Assembly (NCBI RefSeq): GCF_001941945.1
Contig: NZ_CP015583.1
Coordinates: 2,363,501 to 2,427,500, forward strand
Reading direction: 5' to 3'
Length of the DNA: 64,000 bases
Source of the DNA: Roseomonas gilardii
Lineage (GTDB): Bacteria; Pseudomonadota; Alphaproteobacteria; Acetobacterales; Acetobacteraceae
This document shows, in pieces, positions 28,850 through 37,475 of this stretch. The translations under genes and the position numbers were made by a program. Under the pieces are notes generated by a model. The model did not search any database. It was not told where the DNA came from and saw only the letters and a list, made by a program, of their open reading frames with translations. The stretch's first letter is position 1. The number at the start of each line of letters is the position of its first letter.

Positions 28850-29965
28850 ATGCCCGATGGCCTTTCCCACCCCGCCATGCCGAGCCCTGCCCGCACCCTC
28901 CGCAGCCCGGAGGCCCTGGCGGAAGCCGGCCTCGTGCCCGCGGCGGCCCTGCCCGGCCTGCGCGCGGTGTCGGAGCGCTATGCCATCTCCGTCACGCCCG
29001 CCGTGGCGGCGCTGATCGACCGCACCGACCCCGCCGACCCCATCGCGGCGCAGTACATCCCCCGGGCGGCGGAACTCCTCGTCTCCGCGCAGGAGCTGGA
29101 GGACCCCACCGCCGACCACCCGCATTCCCCGGTGAAGGGTGTGGTCCACCGCTATCCCGACCGTGCCCTGCTGAAGCCGCTCCTGGCCTGCCCGGTCTAT
29201 TGCCGCTTCTGCTTCCGGCGGGAACAGGTCGGCCCCGATGGCGGCCTGCTCTCGGAGGCGGAGCTCGACGCCGCGCTGGACTACTTCGCCCGCACGCCGC
29301 AACTGCGCGAGGCGATCCTGACCGGCGGCGACCCGCTGATGCTCTCGCCCCGCCGCCTGGGCACGATCGTCGCCCGCCTCTCCGCCATCCCGCATATCGA
29401 GATCATCCGCATCCATTCCCGGGTGCCGGTGGCCGACCCCGCCCGCGTCACCCCCGCGCTGGCCGAGGCGCTGAATACGGAGAAGGCCCTCTTCCTCTGC
29501 GTGCACGCCAATCATGCGCGCGAATTCTCCCCCCCGGCCCGTTCCGCCCTGCGCCTCCTGGCGCGGGGCGGGGTGGCCCTGCTCGGCCAGTCGGTGCTGC
29601 TGCGCGGGGTGAACGACAGAGAGGCCGCGCTGGAGGACCTCTTCCGCGCCATGCTCGCCAGCCGGATCAAGCCCTACTACCTGCACCAGCTCGACCGCGC
29701 CCCCGGCACCGCCCGCTTCGAGGTGCCGGTTGCCGAGGGCCGCCGACTGCTTCGCGCCCTGCGCGGCCGCCTCACCGGGCTGGCCTGGCCGGTCTATGCG
29801 CTCGACACGCCGGGCGGCGGCGGCAAGGCACCCATCGGCCCGGAATTCGCCACGCCGGAGGGCGCGGACTGGGTGGTGGAACGGCCGCTGGACGGCGCCC
29901 CCTACCGCCATGCCGCGGCGGAACCGTCGCCGGAGCATTCCCTGCGAGACACCCCGCAGGGCTGA
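28850..29965 (+). CDS. epmB: EpmB-like lysine 2,3-aminomutase (radical SAM)
   Basis: EpmB turns lysine into (R)-beta-lysine, the substrate of EpmA. The 371-residue product has the radical SAM cluster CPVYCRFCF with Cys114, Cys118 and Cys121. It also has the KamA-family blocks HRYPDRALLKPLLACP, AILTGGDPLMLSPRRLG, RIHSRVPVADPARVTP and KPYYLHQLDRAPGTARF. Length is nearer E. coli EpmB (about 340) than catabolic KamA (over 400). Its position between epmA and efp supports the EF-P role, although a catabolic aminomutase cannot be excluded. The start could also be Met10. Confidence 0.85.
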   Translation: MPDGLSHPAMPSPARTLRSPEALAEAGLVPAAALPGLRAVSERYAISVTPAVAALIDRTDPADPIAAQYIPRAAELLVSAQELEDPTADHPHSPVKGVVHRYPDRALLKPLLACPVYCRFCFRREQVGPDGGLLSEAELDAALDYFARTPQLREAILTGGDPLMLSPRRLGTIVARLSAIPHIEIIRIHSRVPVADPARVTPALAEALNTEKALFLCVHANHAREFSPPARSALRLLARGGVALLGQSVLLRGVNDREAALEDLFRAMLASRIKPYYLHQLDRAPGTARFEVPVAEGRRLLRALRGRLTGLAWPVYALDTPGGGGKAPIGPEFATPEGADWVVERPLDGAPYRHAAAEPSPEHSLRDTPQG

Positions 29966-30022
29966 GCCGGGCACCGGCCTCCGGCGCGGTCATGGCCTCC
30001 CCGCCCCCGCGCGCGGGCCATA

Positions 30023-30060
30023 CTCACGTCCCGGGCTCACGTCCTGGGCTCACGTCCCGG
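30023..30060. repeat. Short tandem repeat, 13 bp x 3
   Basis: CTCACGTCCCGGG occurs three times in a row: the first copy is perfect, the second has one T, and the third lacks the last base. The third copy covers the stop codon and last codons of the kinase gene ending at 30050, so the array has grown at that gene's 3' end. Confidence 0.8.
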
Positions 30061-30610
30061 CCGCCCCGCCGTTTCCGGCCCGGAGGCGACGCAGCAGCGC
30101 TTCCGCCGCGTCCGGGTGCCGCAGCCGGTGCCTTTCCAGATGCGCCAGCGCCGGGTCCGCCAACAGCGCCGCATAGGTCCGCTGCTGCTCCGGATAGCTG
30201 CGCCACGCCCAGCGGACCGGGTGATCCGCATCCAGCCACTGCCGGAACGCTTCCCGGTTCCCGGTGCCCGGCCAGATCTCCCGCCGCGCGACCGCCCGCC
30301 ACAGGGAGCGCCAGAGGACCCGCCGCATGACCAGGGAGCGCGGATAGTCGAGCCAGATCGCATGCGTCGCGCGCGCCAGGACGAGGTCGCGCACCCGGCC
30401 GTAATTGCCGTCGCTGACCCACCCCTCCCCCGCCACGGCCCGCGCCACGCGCCGCCGGAACTCCGGCAGGTCATGCGTGTTCAGGTCGTGCCAGCCCGCC
30501 TGCCAGTTGATCGCGTCCAGATCGACATGCGGCACGCCCAGCGCGGCGGCGAGGCGCCGCGCCAGGGTGGACTTGCCCGATCCCGATACGCCGAAGACGG
30601 CGATGCGCAC
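30050..30610 (-). CDS. Small P-loop kinase (adenylate-kinase/FlaR-like)
   Basis: The 186-residue product begins VRIAVFGVSGSGKSTLARRL with Walker A GVSGSGKST. It continues with HVDLDAINWQAGWH, a substrate-side motif of the 'topology modulation protein FlaR' group of small nucleotide kinases, and the lid-like VMRRVLWRSLWR. I chose GTG at 30610 because GGAGGAGG lies five bases upstream; an ATG at 30631 adds seven residues. Substrate unknown. It lies between epmB and efp on the opposite strand. The 3' end runs into a 13-bp tandem repeat. Confidence 0.8.
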   Translation of the reverse strand: MRIAVFGVSGSGKSTLARRLAAALGVPHVDLDAINWQAGWHDLNTHDLPEFRRRVARAVAGEGWVSDGNYGRVRDLVLARATHAIWLDYPRSLVMRRVLWRSLWRAVARREIWPGTGNREAFRQWLDADHPVRWAWRSYPEQQRTYAALLADPALAHLERHRLRHPDAAEALLRRLRAGNGGAAGT

Positions 30611-30784
30611 CCTTGCCTCCTCCCGCTTCACGGCCCGGCCCTCCTGCCCGCGCCCCGGCCTCCCGCTCCGCTCCGCGCCGGTCCCGGTTGCCCGAAAGCG
30701 CCCGGAGGTCTAAACGCCGCCCTTCAGCGCGGGCGCCCGCCGCCCGCCCGCTCCTTTCCAAAAGACCGAGGACGAGCCGCCCCC

Positions 30785-31354
30785 ATGGCGAAGCAGCAGG
30801 CCAACCAGATGCGCCCTGGCCAGGTGATCGAATTCGAGGGCCGCCGCTGGTCCGTGCTCAAGATCAACATCATGACCCCCGGCAAGGGCGCGGCCGTGAT
30901 CCAGGTCGAGATGCGCGACGTGAAGTCCGGCACCAAGAAGGACCAGCGCTGGCGCACCCAGGACACGGTCGAGCGCCTGACCACCGAGGACAAGGAGTAC
31001 ACCTACTCCTACGCCGATGGTGAGACCCTGATCCTCATGGACCCGGAAACCTTCGAGCAGCACAGCGTGCCCAAGGAGATCCTGGGCGACCGCCTGCCCT
31101 TCCTGGTCGAGAACATGACCGTCAACGTCCGCCTGATCGAGGGCGACCCGGTCTCCATGGACCTGCCGGACACGGTGGTGCTGGAGGTGACCGAGGCCGA
31201 TCCGGTGATCAAGAACCAGACCGCGACCTCCTCCTACAAGCCCGCCATGCTCGCCAACGGCGTGAAGACCCAGGTGCCCCCCTTCATCGCCACCGGCGAG
31301 AAGATCGTGGTCCGCACCGAGGACGCCTCCTACGTGGAGCGCGCCAAGGGCTGA
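30785..31354 (+). CDS. efp: Translation elongation factor P
   Basis: EF-P binds the ribosome E-site and rescues stalls at consecutive prolines. The 189-residue product has the three beta-barrel domains of the family. The modified loop reads MTPGKGAAV with Lys34, the residue beta-lysylated by EpmA in E. coli. The C-terminal signature is DPVIKNQTATSSYKPAMLAN. The ATG at 30785 has GAGGACGAG upstream. Its modification genes epmA and epmB lie 0.8 to 3.8 kb away. A short hairpin follows. Confidence 0.96.
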   Translation: MAKQQANQMRPGQVIEFEGRRWSVLKINIMTPGKGAAVIQVEMRDVKSGTKKDQRWRTQDTVERLTTEDKEYTYSYADGETLILMDPETFEQHSVPKEILGDRLPFLVENMTVNVRLIEGDPVSMDLPDTVVLEVTEADPVIKNQTATSSYKPAMLANGVKTQVPPFIATGEKIVVRTEDASYVERAKG

Positions 31355-31384
31355 GGCCGCGCCGGGCCCCCGTGCCCGGCCCCT

Positions 31385-31403
31385 CCCCGCCGTCCGGGCG
31401 GGG
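31385..31403 (+). terminator. Hairpin after efp
   Basis: CCCCGCC pairs with GGCGGGG across a five-base loop, followed by ATTCTTC. It is a modest rho-independent terminator 30 bp after the efp stop. Confidence 0.5.
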
Positions 31404-31584
31404 ATTCTTCCGAACGCGGCGGCGCCCTTTCCCGGGCGCCCCGATCCGGGCAGGCTGCGGCCTGCCCATTTCCGTCATTTCCGCCCGGCGCGCTTCCGAC
31501 CGGGCCGCGCCCCCGGACCTGGCCCATCCGGCCCCGGGGGCAGCCGGCCGGCCCCACGCCCCGGGCGCAGCGAGGATCCACGCG

Positions 31585-32433
31585 ATGCGCCCGAGCCCCC
31601 GACTCTCCCCCGCGCTCAATGTCGTCATCCAGGCCGCGCAGAAGGCCGGCAAGCGCCTGCTGCGCGATTTCGGCGAGGTCGAGAACCTCCAGGTCAGCGT
31701 GAAGGGCCCCGGCGACTTCGTGTCCCAGGCCGATCTGCGCGCCGAGGAAAGCCTGCGCGCCGACCTCACCAAGGCCCGCCCCGGCTTCGCCCTCCTGATG
31801 GAGGAAAGCGGCGAGAGCGGCGACAAGGACTGGGAGTGGCGCTGGGTGGTGGACCCGCTGGACGGCACCAGCAACTTCCTGCACGGCATCCCGCAGTGGT
31901 GCGTCTCCGTCGGCATCGAGAAGCGCACCGGCGAGAACAGCTCCGAGCTCATGGCCGGCGTCATCTACAACCCGGCGATGGACGAGCTGTTCTGGGCCGA
32001 GAAGGGCATGGGCGCCTTCCTGAACGACCGCCGCCTCCGCGTCTCCGGCCGCCGCAACATGCAGGAAGCCCTCTTCGCCACCGGCATCCCCTTCGCCAAC
32101 GTGCCGAAGCGCGCCGAATTCTCCGCCACCCTCGCCCGGCTGATGCCGCAGGTGGCCGGCGTGCGCCGATTCGGCGCCGCGGCGCTGGACCTCGCCTGGG
32201 TGGCGGCCGGCCGCTACGAGGGGTTCTGGGAACTCGGGCTGAAGCCCTGGGACTGTGCCGCCGGCATCGTCCTGGTCAAGGAAGCCGGGGGCTATGTCAC
32301 CGATCCGGACGGCAACGACCCCTGGCCGCACGGCAACATCGTCGCCGGCAACCCGAACCTGCACGGCCCGCTGCGCGAGGCGGTGGCCGAGGGGATCGCC
32401 CGGGTCGCGGCCAGCCGCAGCACGGCGGGCTGA
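31585..32433 (+). CDS. suhB: Inositol monophosphatase family protein (SuhB-like)
   Basis: The 282-residue product has the metal-binding motifs of the family: the Glu in LLMEESGESG, WVVDPLDGTSNFLHGIPQW (DPLDGT), and the C-terminal ELGLKPWDCAAGIVLVKEAG (WDxAAG). GAAALDLAWVAAGRYEGFWE is also conserved. Members dephosphorylate inositol phosphates, PAP or related substrates, and SuhB is also a rRNA antitermination factor in E. coli. The ATG at 31585 has GAGGATC upstream; an open extension upstream is not family-like. It is 230 bp downstream of efp. Confidence 0.9.
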   Translation: MRPSPRLSPALNVVIQAAQKAGKRLLRDFGEVENLQVSVKGPGDFVSQADLRAEESLRADLTKARPGFALLMEESGESGDKDWEWRWVVDPLDGTSNFLHGIPQWCVSVGIEKRTGENSSELMAGVIYNPAMDELFWAEKGMGAFLNDRRLRVSGRRNMQEALFATGIPFANVPKRAEFSATLARLMPQVAGVRRFGAAALDLAWVAAGRYEGFWELGLKPWDCAAGIVLVKEAGGYVTDPDGNDPWPHGNIVAGNPNLHGPLREAVAEGIARVAASRSTAG

Positions 32434-32636
32434 GCCGGGGGCCCTCCCCCGCGCCATCCCCCCGACCGCATCCCCCCCGGACGGGCCGCAACCGCGGCCC
32501 GTCCCGCTGCTCCTCCACCACCCTCCCACGACCGGCACGGAGCGCCGCACCGGCGCTCCGGCGGTCACATGGGCCCGGCAAAGCGCGACAGGGGGCTGTT
32601 CCGGCCCCCGCCGATCTGCTCTAGCCTGCGCGGCCG

Positions 32637-33233
32637 ATGCCTTCGGTTCCAAACTTTCTCCGGCCCGCCGCGATCCTGGCCTGCCTGCTCGGCCTCATCC
32701 CCGGGGCCGGCTGGGCGCAGTCCGACCTGCCCTTGCCACCACCGCCCCCTCCGGCCCCGCCGCCGCCGGTGCAGCTGGCCCCCACCCCGATGCCGCGCGC
32801 GCCCGCCCCGCCCGCCACCGCCTCCTATGCCGACATCCCGCTGGCCGACGGCATCGCCACGCTCCCTGAGGGGCTCTGGCGCATCCAGGGCACCGTCACG
32901 CCGGCCCAGCAGGCCGCCCTGCAACGGCTCGCCGCGGCCATGGCGGAACGCAGCCGGGGCCGTGTCACCGTGCTGGCCCGCGTCTCCGGCCCGGCGGACG
33001 ACCTGTCCACCGCCCGGCGCGACAGCCTGGCCCGGGCGCAGGACATCAAGCGCATCCTCGAATCCGGCGGCCTGCCCGGCACGCGCATCGACCTGCGCCC
33101 GCTCGGCCTGACCATCGAGGCGACCGACAGCATCGACCTGATCCCGCCCGCCCCGCCCCGCCCCGCCGCGGCCTCCACCGCCCCTTCGCCCGCCCCGCCA
33201 CCGGCGGCCACGCCCGCCCCACGCAGAGGATGA
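32637..33233 (+). CDS. Exported proline-rich OmpA-like protein
   Basis: The 198-residue product has a signal peptide (ending near GAGWAQ), then a polyproline segment ([14 protein letters not shown]), then a compact alpha/beta domain with the layout of an OmpA peptidoglycan-binding fold (TVTPAQQAALQRLAAAMAER, then DSLARAQDIKRILESGGLPG), and another Pro/Ala-rich tail. The usual OmpA motif GHTD is replaced by ARVSGPADD, so peptidoglycan binding is doubtful. It is 7 bp upstream of a MotA-like gene and belongs to that three-gene unit. Confidence 0.7.
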   Translation: MPSVPNFLRPAAILACLLGLIPGAGWAQSDLPLPPPPPPAPPPPVQLAPTPMPRAPAPPATASYADIPLADGIATLPEGLWRIQGTVTPAQQAALQRLAAAMAERSRGRVTVLARVSGPADDLSTARRDSLARAQDIKRILESGGLPGTRIDLRPLGLTIEATDSIDLIPPAPPRPAAASTAPSPAPPPAATPAPRRG

Positions 33234-33240
33234 ACATCCC

Positions 33241-34368
33241 ATGACCCGCCCCACCCGCTACCTGCTGCGGATGGTGGTCTTCCTGGCCGTGGTGCTGGCC
33301 ATCGCGGCCCTGCTCTCGGCGCAGCTCCTGGTGGCCTTCATGGCCAACCCGGTGCTGAACGGGGTGATCCTCGGCGTGCTGCTGCTGGGCATCGTCTGGA
33401 CCTTCCGCCAGGTGCTCACCATCCGGCGGGAGGCCGACTGGCTGGAGGAGTTCCGCAGCCAGGGCCCCGGCCAGACGGCGCAGCCCGCCCCCAGCCTGCT
33501 CGCCCCCATGGCCTCCATGCTGGGCAGCCGGCGCGGCGAGAGCTTCTCCCTCTCGGGCCCGGCGATGCGCTCGGTGCTCGACGGCATCGCCGCGCGGCTG
33601 GACGAGAGCCGCGAGCTTTCCCGCTACATGACCGGACTGCTGATCTTCCTCGGCCTGCTCGGCACCTTCTGGGGCCTGATCCAGACCATCGGCGCGGTGG
33701 GCGAGGTCATCAACGGCATGTCGGTCGGCTCCGGCGACCTGAACACGCTGTTCAACCAGCTCAAATCCGGCCTCGCCCAGCCGCTCGGCGGCATGTCGAT
33801 CGCCTTCTCCTCCTCGATGCTGGGCCTCGGCGGCTCGCTGGTGCTGGGCTTCCTCGATCTCACCGCCGGACAGGCGCAGAACCGCTTCTATAACGAGCTG
33901 GAGGAATGGCTCGCCTCCGCCACCCGCCTCTCCTCCGGCGTGCTCGGCGCGGAGGGCGAGGGCGGCTCCGTGCCCGCCTATGTCCAGGCCCTGCTGGAAC
34001 AGACCGCCGAGAACCTCGAAGGCCTCCAGCGCATCATGGCGCGCGGCGAGGAACGCTCCGCCCATGCCGGACAGGCGCTGAACACGCTCACCGAACGCCT
34101 CTCCGTGCTGACCGACCAGATGCGCGCCAGCCAGGTGCTGATGCAGCGCATGGCCGAGGGGCAGGTGGCGCTGAACCCGGTCCTCCAGCGGCTGGGCGAG
34201 GCGCAGGGGCATGGCGAGGCCTCCTATGCCCATCTGCGCAACATCGAGCTCTACCTCGCCCGCCTCGTCGAGGAGGTGAGCCAGGGCCGCGCGCAGTCCA
34301 CCCAGGAGATCCGCAGCGAGATCAAGCTGCTCGCCCGCACCATCGCCGCCCTGGCGGAATCGCCCTGA
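33241..34368 (+). CDS. MotA/TolQ/ExbB-type channel protein with coiled-coil tail
   Basis: The 375-residue product has two N-terminal helices (about 8-32 and 38-55) and then, after a soluble loop, the paired helices YMTGLLIFLGLLGTFWGLIQ and GGMSIAFSSSMLGLGGSLVL, the MotA/ExbB channel signature. The last 150 residues are a helical tail with heptad character (ALNTLTERLSVLTDQMRASQ). Such proteins conduct ions and drive a MotB/ExbD-type partner, which is the next gene. It is neither flagellar nor Tol by context. The architecture is close to ZorA of the Zorya system, but zorC/D genes are absent. Confidence 0.82.
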   Translation: MTRPTRYLLRMVVFLAVVLAIAALLSAQLLVAFMANPVLNGVILGVLLLGIVWTFRQVLTIRREADWLEEFRSQGPGQTAQPAPSLLAPMASMLGSRRGESFSLSGPAMRSVLDGIAARLDESRELSRYMTGLLIFLGLLGTFWGLIQTIGAVGEVINGMSVGSGDLNTLFNQLKSGLAQPLGGMSIAFSSSMLGLGGSLVLGFLDLTAGQAQNRFYNELEEWLASATRLSSGVLGAEGEGGSVPAYVQALLEQTAENLEGLQRIMARGEERSAHAGQALNTLTERLSVLTDQMRASQVLMQRMAEGQVALNPVLQRLGEAQGHGEASYAHLRNIELYLARLVEEVSQGRAQSTQEIRSEIKLLARTIAALAESP

Positions 34369-34409
34369 TGGCGGCCCCGATGGCGGCCATGCAGGCGGGG
34401 CGCTGAGCC

Positions 34410-35798
34410 ATGGCGCGCGGCATCCGGCGCTCACAGCGCGAGGGGCTCAACGCCTGGCCCGGCTACGTGGACGCGCTGTCCACCCTGCTGATGGTCATCA
34501 TCTTCGTGCTGCTGGTCTTCGTGCTGGCGCAGGGCTTCCTGTCCGTCACGCTCAGCTCCCGCGACCGGGCGCTGGACCGGCTGAACCGGCAGGTGGCGGA
34601 GCTGGCCGACCTGCTCTCGCTGGAACGCTCCCAGACGGACGAGCTTCGCGCCAGCCTCGGCCGCGCCCAGGACGAGGCGCGCCGCGCCGCCACCGCCCGC
34701 GACGCGGCGCAGGGCGAGCTGACCGGGCTGCGCACGGAACGCGACCAGCTCCATGACGAGCGCGACACCCTGCGCGACGCCCGCGACCAGCTCGCCGCCC
34801 GCCTCTCCGATGCCGAATTGGCCGCGCGCGGCACGGGTGAACGCATCGCCTCGCTGGAATCGCGACTGACCGAGGCGCTGGGCCGGGCCGAGGCGGTGGG
34901 CGGCCAGACCGCCGAGGCGGTGCGCCAGCGCGCCGAGGCCGCCCGCGCCCTCGGCGCCGCCCAGGCCGGACGGCAGCAGGCGGAACAGTCGCTGACAGAG
35001 GCCCAGGCCCGGCTTGCCGCCCTCCAGGTCCAGGCCGCGACGCTCGCCGACCAGGTGCGCGCCCTGACCGCGCTGCGCGACCAGTTGGAGAAGCAGGCGC
35101 AGGACGCCCAGGCGAAGCTCGGCGAGGAACAGCGCGCCCATGGCGAGGCGGTGCGCCTGTCCGAAAGCGCCCAGGCCCAGGCCGCCCTGCTGGCCCGGCA
35201 GATCGACGATCTGAAGGCGCAGCTTCAGCGCCTTTCCGCCGCGCTGGACGTGCAGCAGAAGGCCGGGCAGGAAAAGGACGCGCAGATCGCCGATCTCGGC
35301 ACCCGCCTGAACGCCGCCCTCGCCGCCAAGGTCGAGGAACTCCAGCGCTACCGCAGCGACTTCTTCGGCCGGCTGCGCGAGGTGCTGGGCGACCGGCCGG
35401 ATGTCCGCATCGTCGGCGACCGTTTCGTCTTCCAGTCCGAGGTGCTCTTCCCCGTGGGCGGCGCCGACCTCTCCGACAGCGGCAAGGCGCAGATCCGCCA
35501 GATCGCCGGGGTGCTCAAGGACATCTCCGGCCGCATCCCGCCCGACACGCCCTGGATCCTGCGCGTGGACGGCCATGCCGACCGCACGCCCTTCCGCGGC
35601 GGCGGCCGCTTCGCCTCGAACTGGGAACTCAGCGCCGCCCGCGCCATCGCCGTGGCGCAGCTCCTGATCGGCGAGGGCCTGCCGGCCAGCCGCGTGGCCG
35701 CCGCGGCCTTCGGCGACAACCAGCCGATCGACCAGGGCGACAGCCCCGAGGCGTTGGCCAGGAACCGGCGCATCGAGTTGCGCCTCACCGACCGCTGA
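34410..35798 (+). CDS. MotB-like protein with long coiled coil and OmpA domain
   Basis: The 462-residue product begins with a cytosolic stub, then one helix, GYVDALSTLLMVIIFVLLVF, with Asp21 placed like the proton-carrying aspartate of MotB. A periplasmic coiled coil of about 250 residues follows (about 55-310), then an OmpA domain with LFPVGGADLSDSGKAQIRQI and VDGHADRTPFRGGG. It is the natural partner of the MotA-like gene 41 bp upstream. The long coiled coil would place the peptidoglycan-binding domain far from the membrane. Its cellular role is unknown. Confidence 0.85.
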   Translation: MARGIRRSQREGLNAWPGYVDALSTLLMVIIFVLLVFVLAQGFLSVTLSSRDRALDRLNRQVAELADLLSLERSQTDELRASLGRAQDEARRAATARDAAQGELTGLRTERDQLHDERDTLRDARDQLAARLSDAELAARGTGERIASLESRLTEALGRAEAVGGQTAEAVRQRAEAARALGAAQAGRQQAEQSLTEAQARLAALQVQAATLADQVRALTALRDQLEKQAQDAQAKLGEEQRAHGEAVRLSESAQAQAALLARQIDDLKAQLQRLSAALDVQQKAGQEKDAQIADLGTRLNAALAAKVEELQRYRSDFFGRLREVLGDRPDVRIVGDRFVFQSEVLFPVGGADLSDSGKAQIRQIAGVLKDISGRIPPDTPWILRVDGHADRTPFRGGGRFASNWELSAARAIAVAQLLIGEGLPASRVAAAAFGDNQPIDQGDSPEALARNRRIELRLTDR

Positions 35799-35803
35799 CC
35801 CAC

Positions 35804-35826
35804 GCCCCGGCCTCCACGGCCGGGGC
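35804..35826. terminator. 9-bp hairpin between convergent genes
   Basis: GCCCCGGCC pairs with GGCCGGGGC across the loop TCCAC. It sits between the stops of the MotB-like gene and the DUF1491 gene, with no U-tract. Confidence 0.6.
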
Positions 35827-35832
35827 GAAGCC

Positions 35833-36165
35833 TCAGATGATCTTCGCCTCGAAGGGCGGCAGCAGGTCCGGCGCCTCGAATTCCAGCACCCAGAGGTCGG
35901 GGTCGCGCTTCACCTGCCGGGCGACATAGGCATCGGCGGCCTCCTGGTTCACCGCCGCCGCGCCGGTGCCGCGCATCCAGGCCTGCCTTCCCTCCGCGTC
36001 CCGCACCTGGGACAGCACCACCATCCCCTCCCGCCCATGCAGGACGCAGAGGATGCCGCCGCTGTCGGGGTCCCCCTTCCGCAGCACCATGCCGGGGCGT
36101 CCGGCCTGATCCCCGAGGCGAAGGGCCATCGAGGCCCAGATGCCGGCTTTCACACGCGCTTCCAT
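35833..36165 (-). CDS. DUF1491 family protein
   Basis: The 110-residue product begins MEARVKAGIWASMALRLGDQ and has the family pattern GMVLRKGDPDSGGILCVLHG, VLSQVRDAEGRQAWMRGTG and QEAADAYVARQVKRDPDLWV. DUF1491 proteins are small, conserved in alphaproteobacteria and of unknown function. The frame is open far upstream, but the ATG at 36165 gives the family N-terminus. It is convergent with the MotB-like gene and divergent from the small basic protein at 36283. Confidence 0.85.
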   Translation of the reverse strand: MEARVKAGIWASMALRLGDQAGRPGMVLRKGDPDSGGILCVLHGREGMVVLSQVRDAEGRQAWMRGTGAAAVNQEAADAYVARQVKRDPDLWVLEFEAPDLLPPFEAKII

Positions 36166-36282
36166 GCCCCAGCAGGTGCCGCCGCCACGGCTTCGGCGCA
36201 AGCCCCGCCAGAGCCTCTTGCCGCCGCCGCGCCGTCGCGCGAAACACCCGCCGCCGACAGGGCATATGGGATCGGGGAAAAG

Positions 36283-36498
36283 ATGGCTGCACCGGAGCGC
36301 CGTTTGACAGAGGGCCAGCGCGCCTATGAGGCCAAGCGCGCGGCCAAGGCGGGCATGAGCCTGGAGAAGTGGCTGGCTTCCCGCGAGCGGGAACGCGAGG
36401 CGGCGAAGCCGGCCGCGCCCGTGGCCGTCAAGCCGCAAGGCAAGGCCCGCGCCTTCTTCAGCAAGTTGATGGAGAAGGCCAACAAGCCGATCGGCTGA
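36283..36498 (+). CDS. Small basic protein, 71 residues
   Basis: The ATG at 36283 follows GGGGAAAAG and gives a lysine/arginine/alanine-rich helical protein: MAAPERRLTEGQRAYEAKRA, SLEKWLASREREREAAKP, then GKARAFFSKLMEKANKPIG. No domain is recognised. Charge and helix content suggest a nucleic-acid or ribosome-associated small protein, but that is only a guess. It lies 32 bp upstream of the DUF429 gene in the same direction. Confidence 0.6.
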   Translation: MAAPERRLTEGQRAYEAKRAAKAGMSLEKWLASREREREAAKPAAPVAVKPQGKARAFFSKLMEKANKPIG

Positions 36499-36530
36499 AC
36501 GCGCGCACCGGCCCGGCCGGAGGCCGCGCG

Positions 36531-37475
36531 ATGATCGCCGCCCATGCCGACTGGTCGGTGAACCCGGCCAAGCGCTGGTTCACCCTTGCCCGGCGTGCCG
36601 GGTTGGGCGGCTGGCACGCCACCGCCCCGCGCCCGGTCGGCGATCCCGCCGCCTGGGCCGCCGCCCTGCTGGCGGAAGGGCAGGCCGTGGCATTGGGCCT
36701 CGACCTGCCGCTCGGCCTGCCCCGCGCCTATGCCCGCCAGCGCCCCGAACCGGACTTCCCCGCCTTCCTGCACGGCCTCGCGGGGCAAACGGGCTTCTGG
36801 CGCGTCGCGGAGAGCCTGGCCGGGGTCTCGGCCGAGAGCCCCTTCTACCCGGCGCGTGGCCTGCGCGGCATGACCCGTCTGGAACACGCCCAGGCGCTCG
36901 GCATGGACGGCGCCTCAGGACTGTGCCGGCTCTGCGACCTCGCCACGGCGGAACGCCCCGCCGGCGCCCCGCTCTTCTGGACGCTGGGGGCGAACCAGAC
37001 CGGCAAGGCGGCGATCTCCGCCTGGAGGGACTGGCTGGTCCCGGCCCTCACCGCCAGCGCGCCCTACCGCCTCTGGCCCTTCGAGGGCGGGCTGCACGCT
37101 CTCCTGGCCCCGGGCCGGGCCGTGCTGGCCGAGGTCTATCCGGCCGAATGCCTGCGCCATCTCGGCCTGCGCCTGTCCGGCAGCAAGCGCGACCGCGCCG
37201 TGCGCCTGCGGGCGCTGCCGGAACTGCGCGAGGCCATGGCCCGGCTGGGCGTCCAGCCGGATGCGTCCCTGGCGGCGGCTATGGCGGACGGCTTCGGCAC
37301 CGATGCCGCCGGGGAGGACCGCTTCGACAGCCTGCTCGGCCTGCTGGGCCTCGTCGGCGTGCTGGACGGCGCGCGGCCGGACTTCGTGCCGGACGACCCC
37401 TGGGTGCGGCGGTGGGAAGGCTGGGTGCTGGGGCAGACCAGCCTCCCAGCCCTGTTCTATCCCTCGGGTACGTAG
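36531..37475 (+). CDS. DUF429 protein (predicted RNase H-fold nuclease)
   Basis: The 314-residue product begins MIAAHADWSVNPAKRWFTLA, with an early Asp, then VALGLDLPLGLPRAYARQRP, VLAEVYPAECLRHLGLRLSG and DRFDSLLGLLGLVGVLDGAR, the acidic positions of the DUF429 predicted nuclease family. Activity has not been shown for most members. The ATG at 36531 has a purine-rich CCGGAGG about 10 bases upstream. Its 3' end overlaps the convergent panE-family gene by 19 bp. Confidence 0.8.
   Translation: MIAAHADWSVNPAKRWFTLARRAGLGGWHATAPRPVGDPAAWAAALLAEGQAVALGLDLPLGLPRAYARQRPEPDFPAFLHGLAGQTGFWRVAESLAGVSAESPFYPARGLRGMTRLEHAQALGMDGASGLCRLCDLATAERPAGAPLFWTLGANQTGKAAISAWRDWLVPALTASAPYRLWPFEGGLHALLAPGRAVLAEVYPAECLRHLGLRLSGSKRDRAVRLRALPELREAMARLGVQPDASLAAAMADGFGTDAAGEDRFDSLLGLLGLVGVLDGARPDFVPDDPWVRRWEGWVLGQTSLPALFYPSGT

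Noticed and set aside
32637-35798. Zorya antiphage system
   Set aside because: The MotA-like and MotB-like genes fit ZorA/ZorB in shape, but no ZorC, ZorD or ZorE gene lies on either side. The flanking genes are suhB-like and DUF1491.
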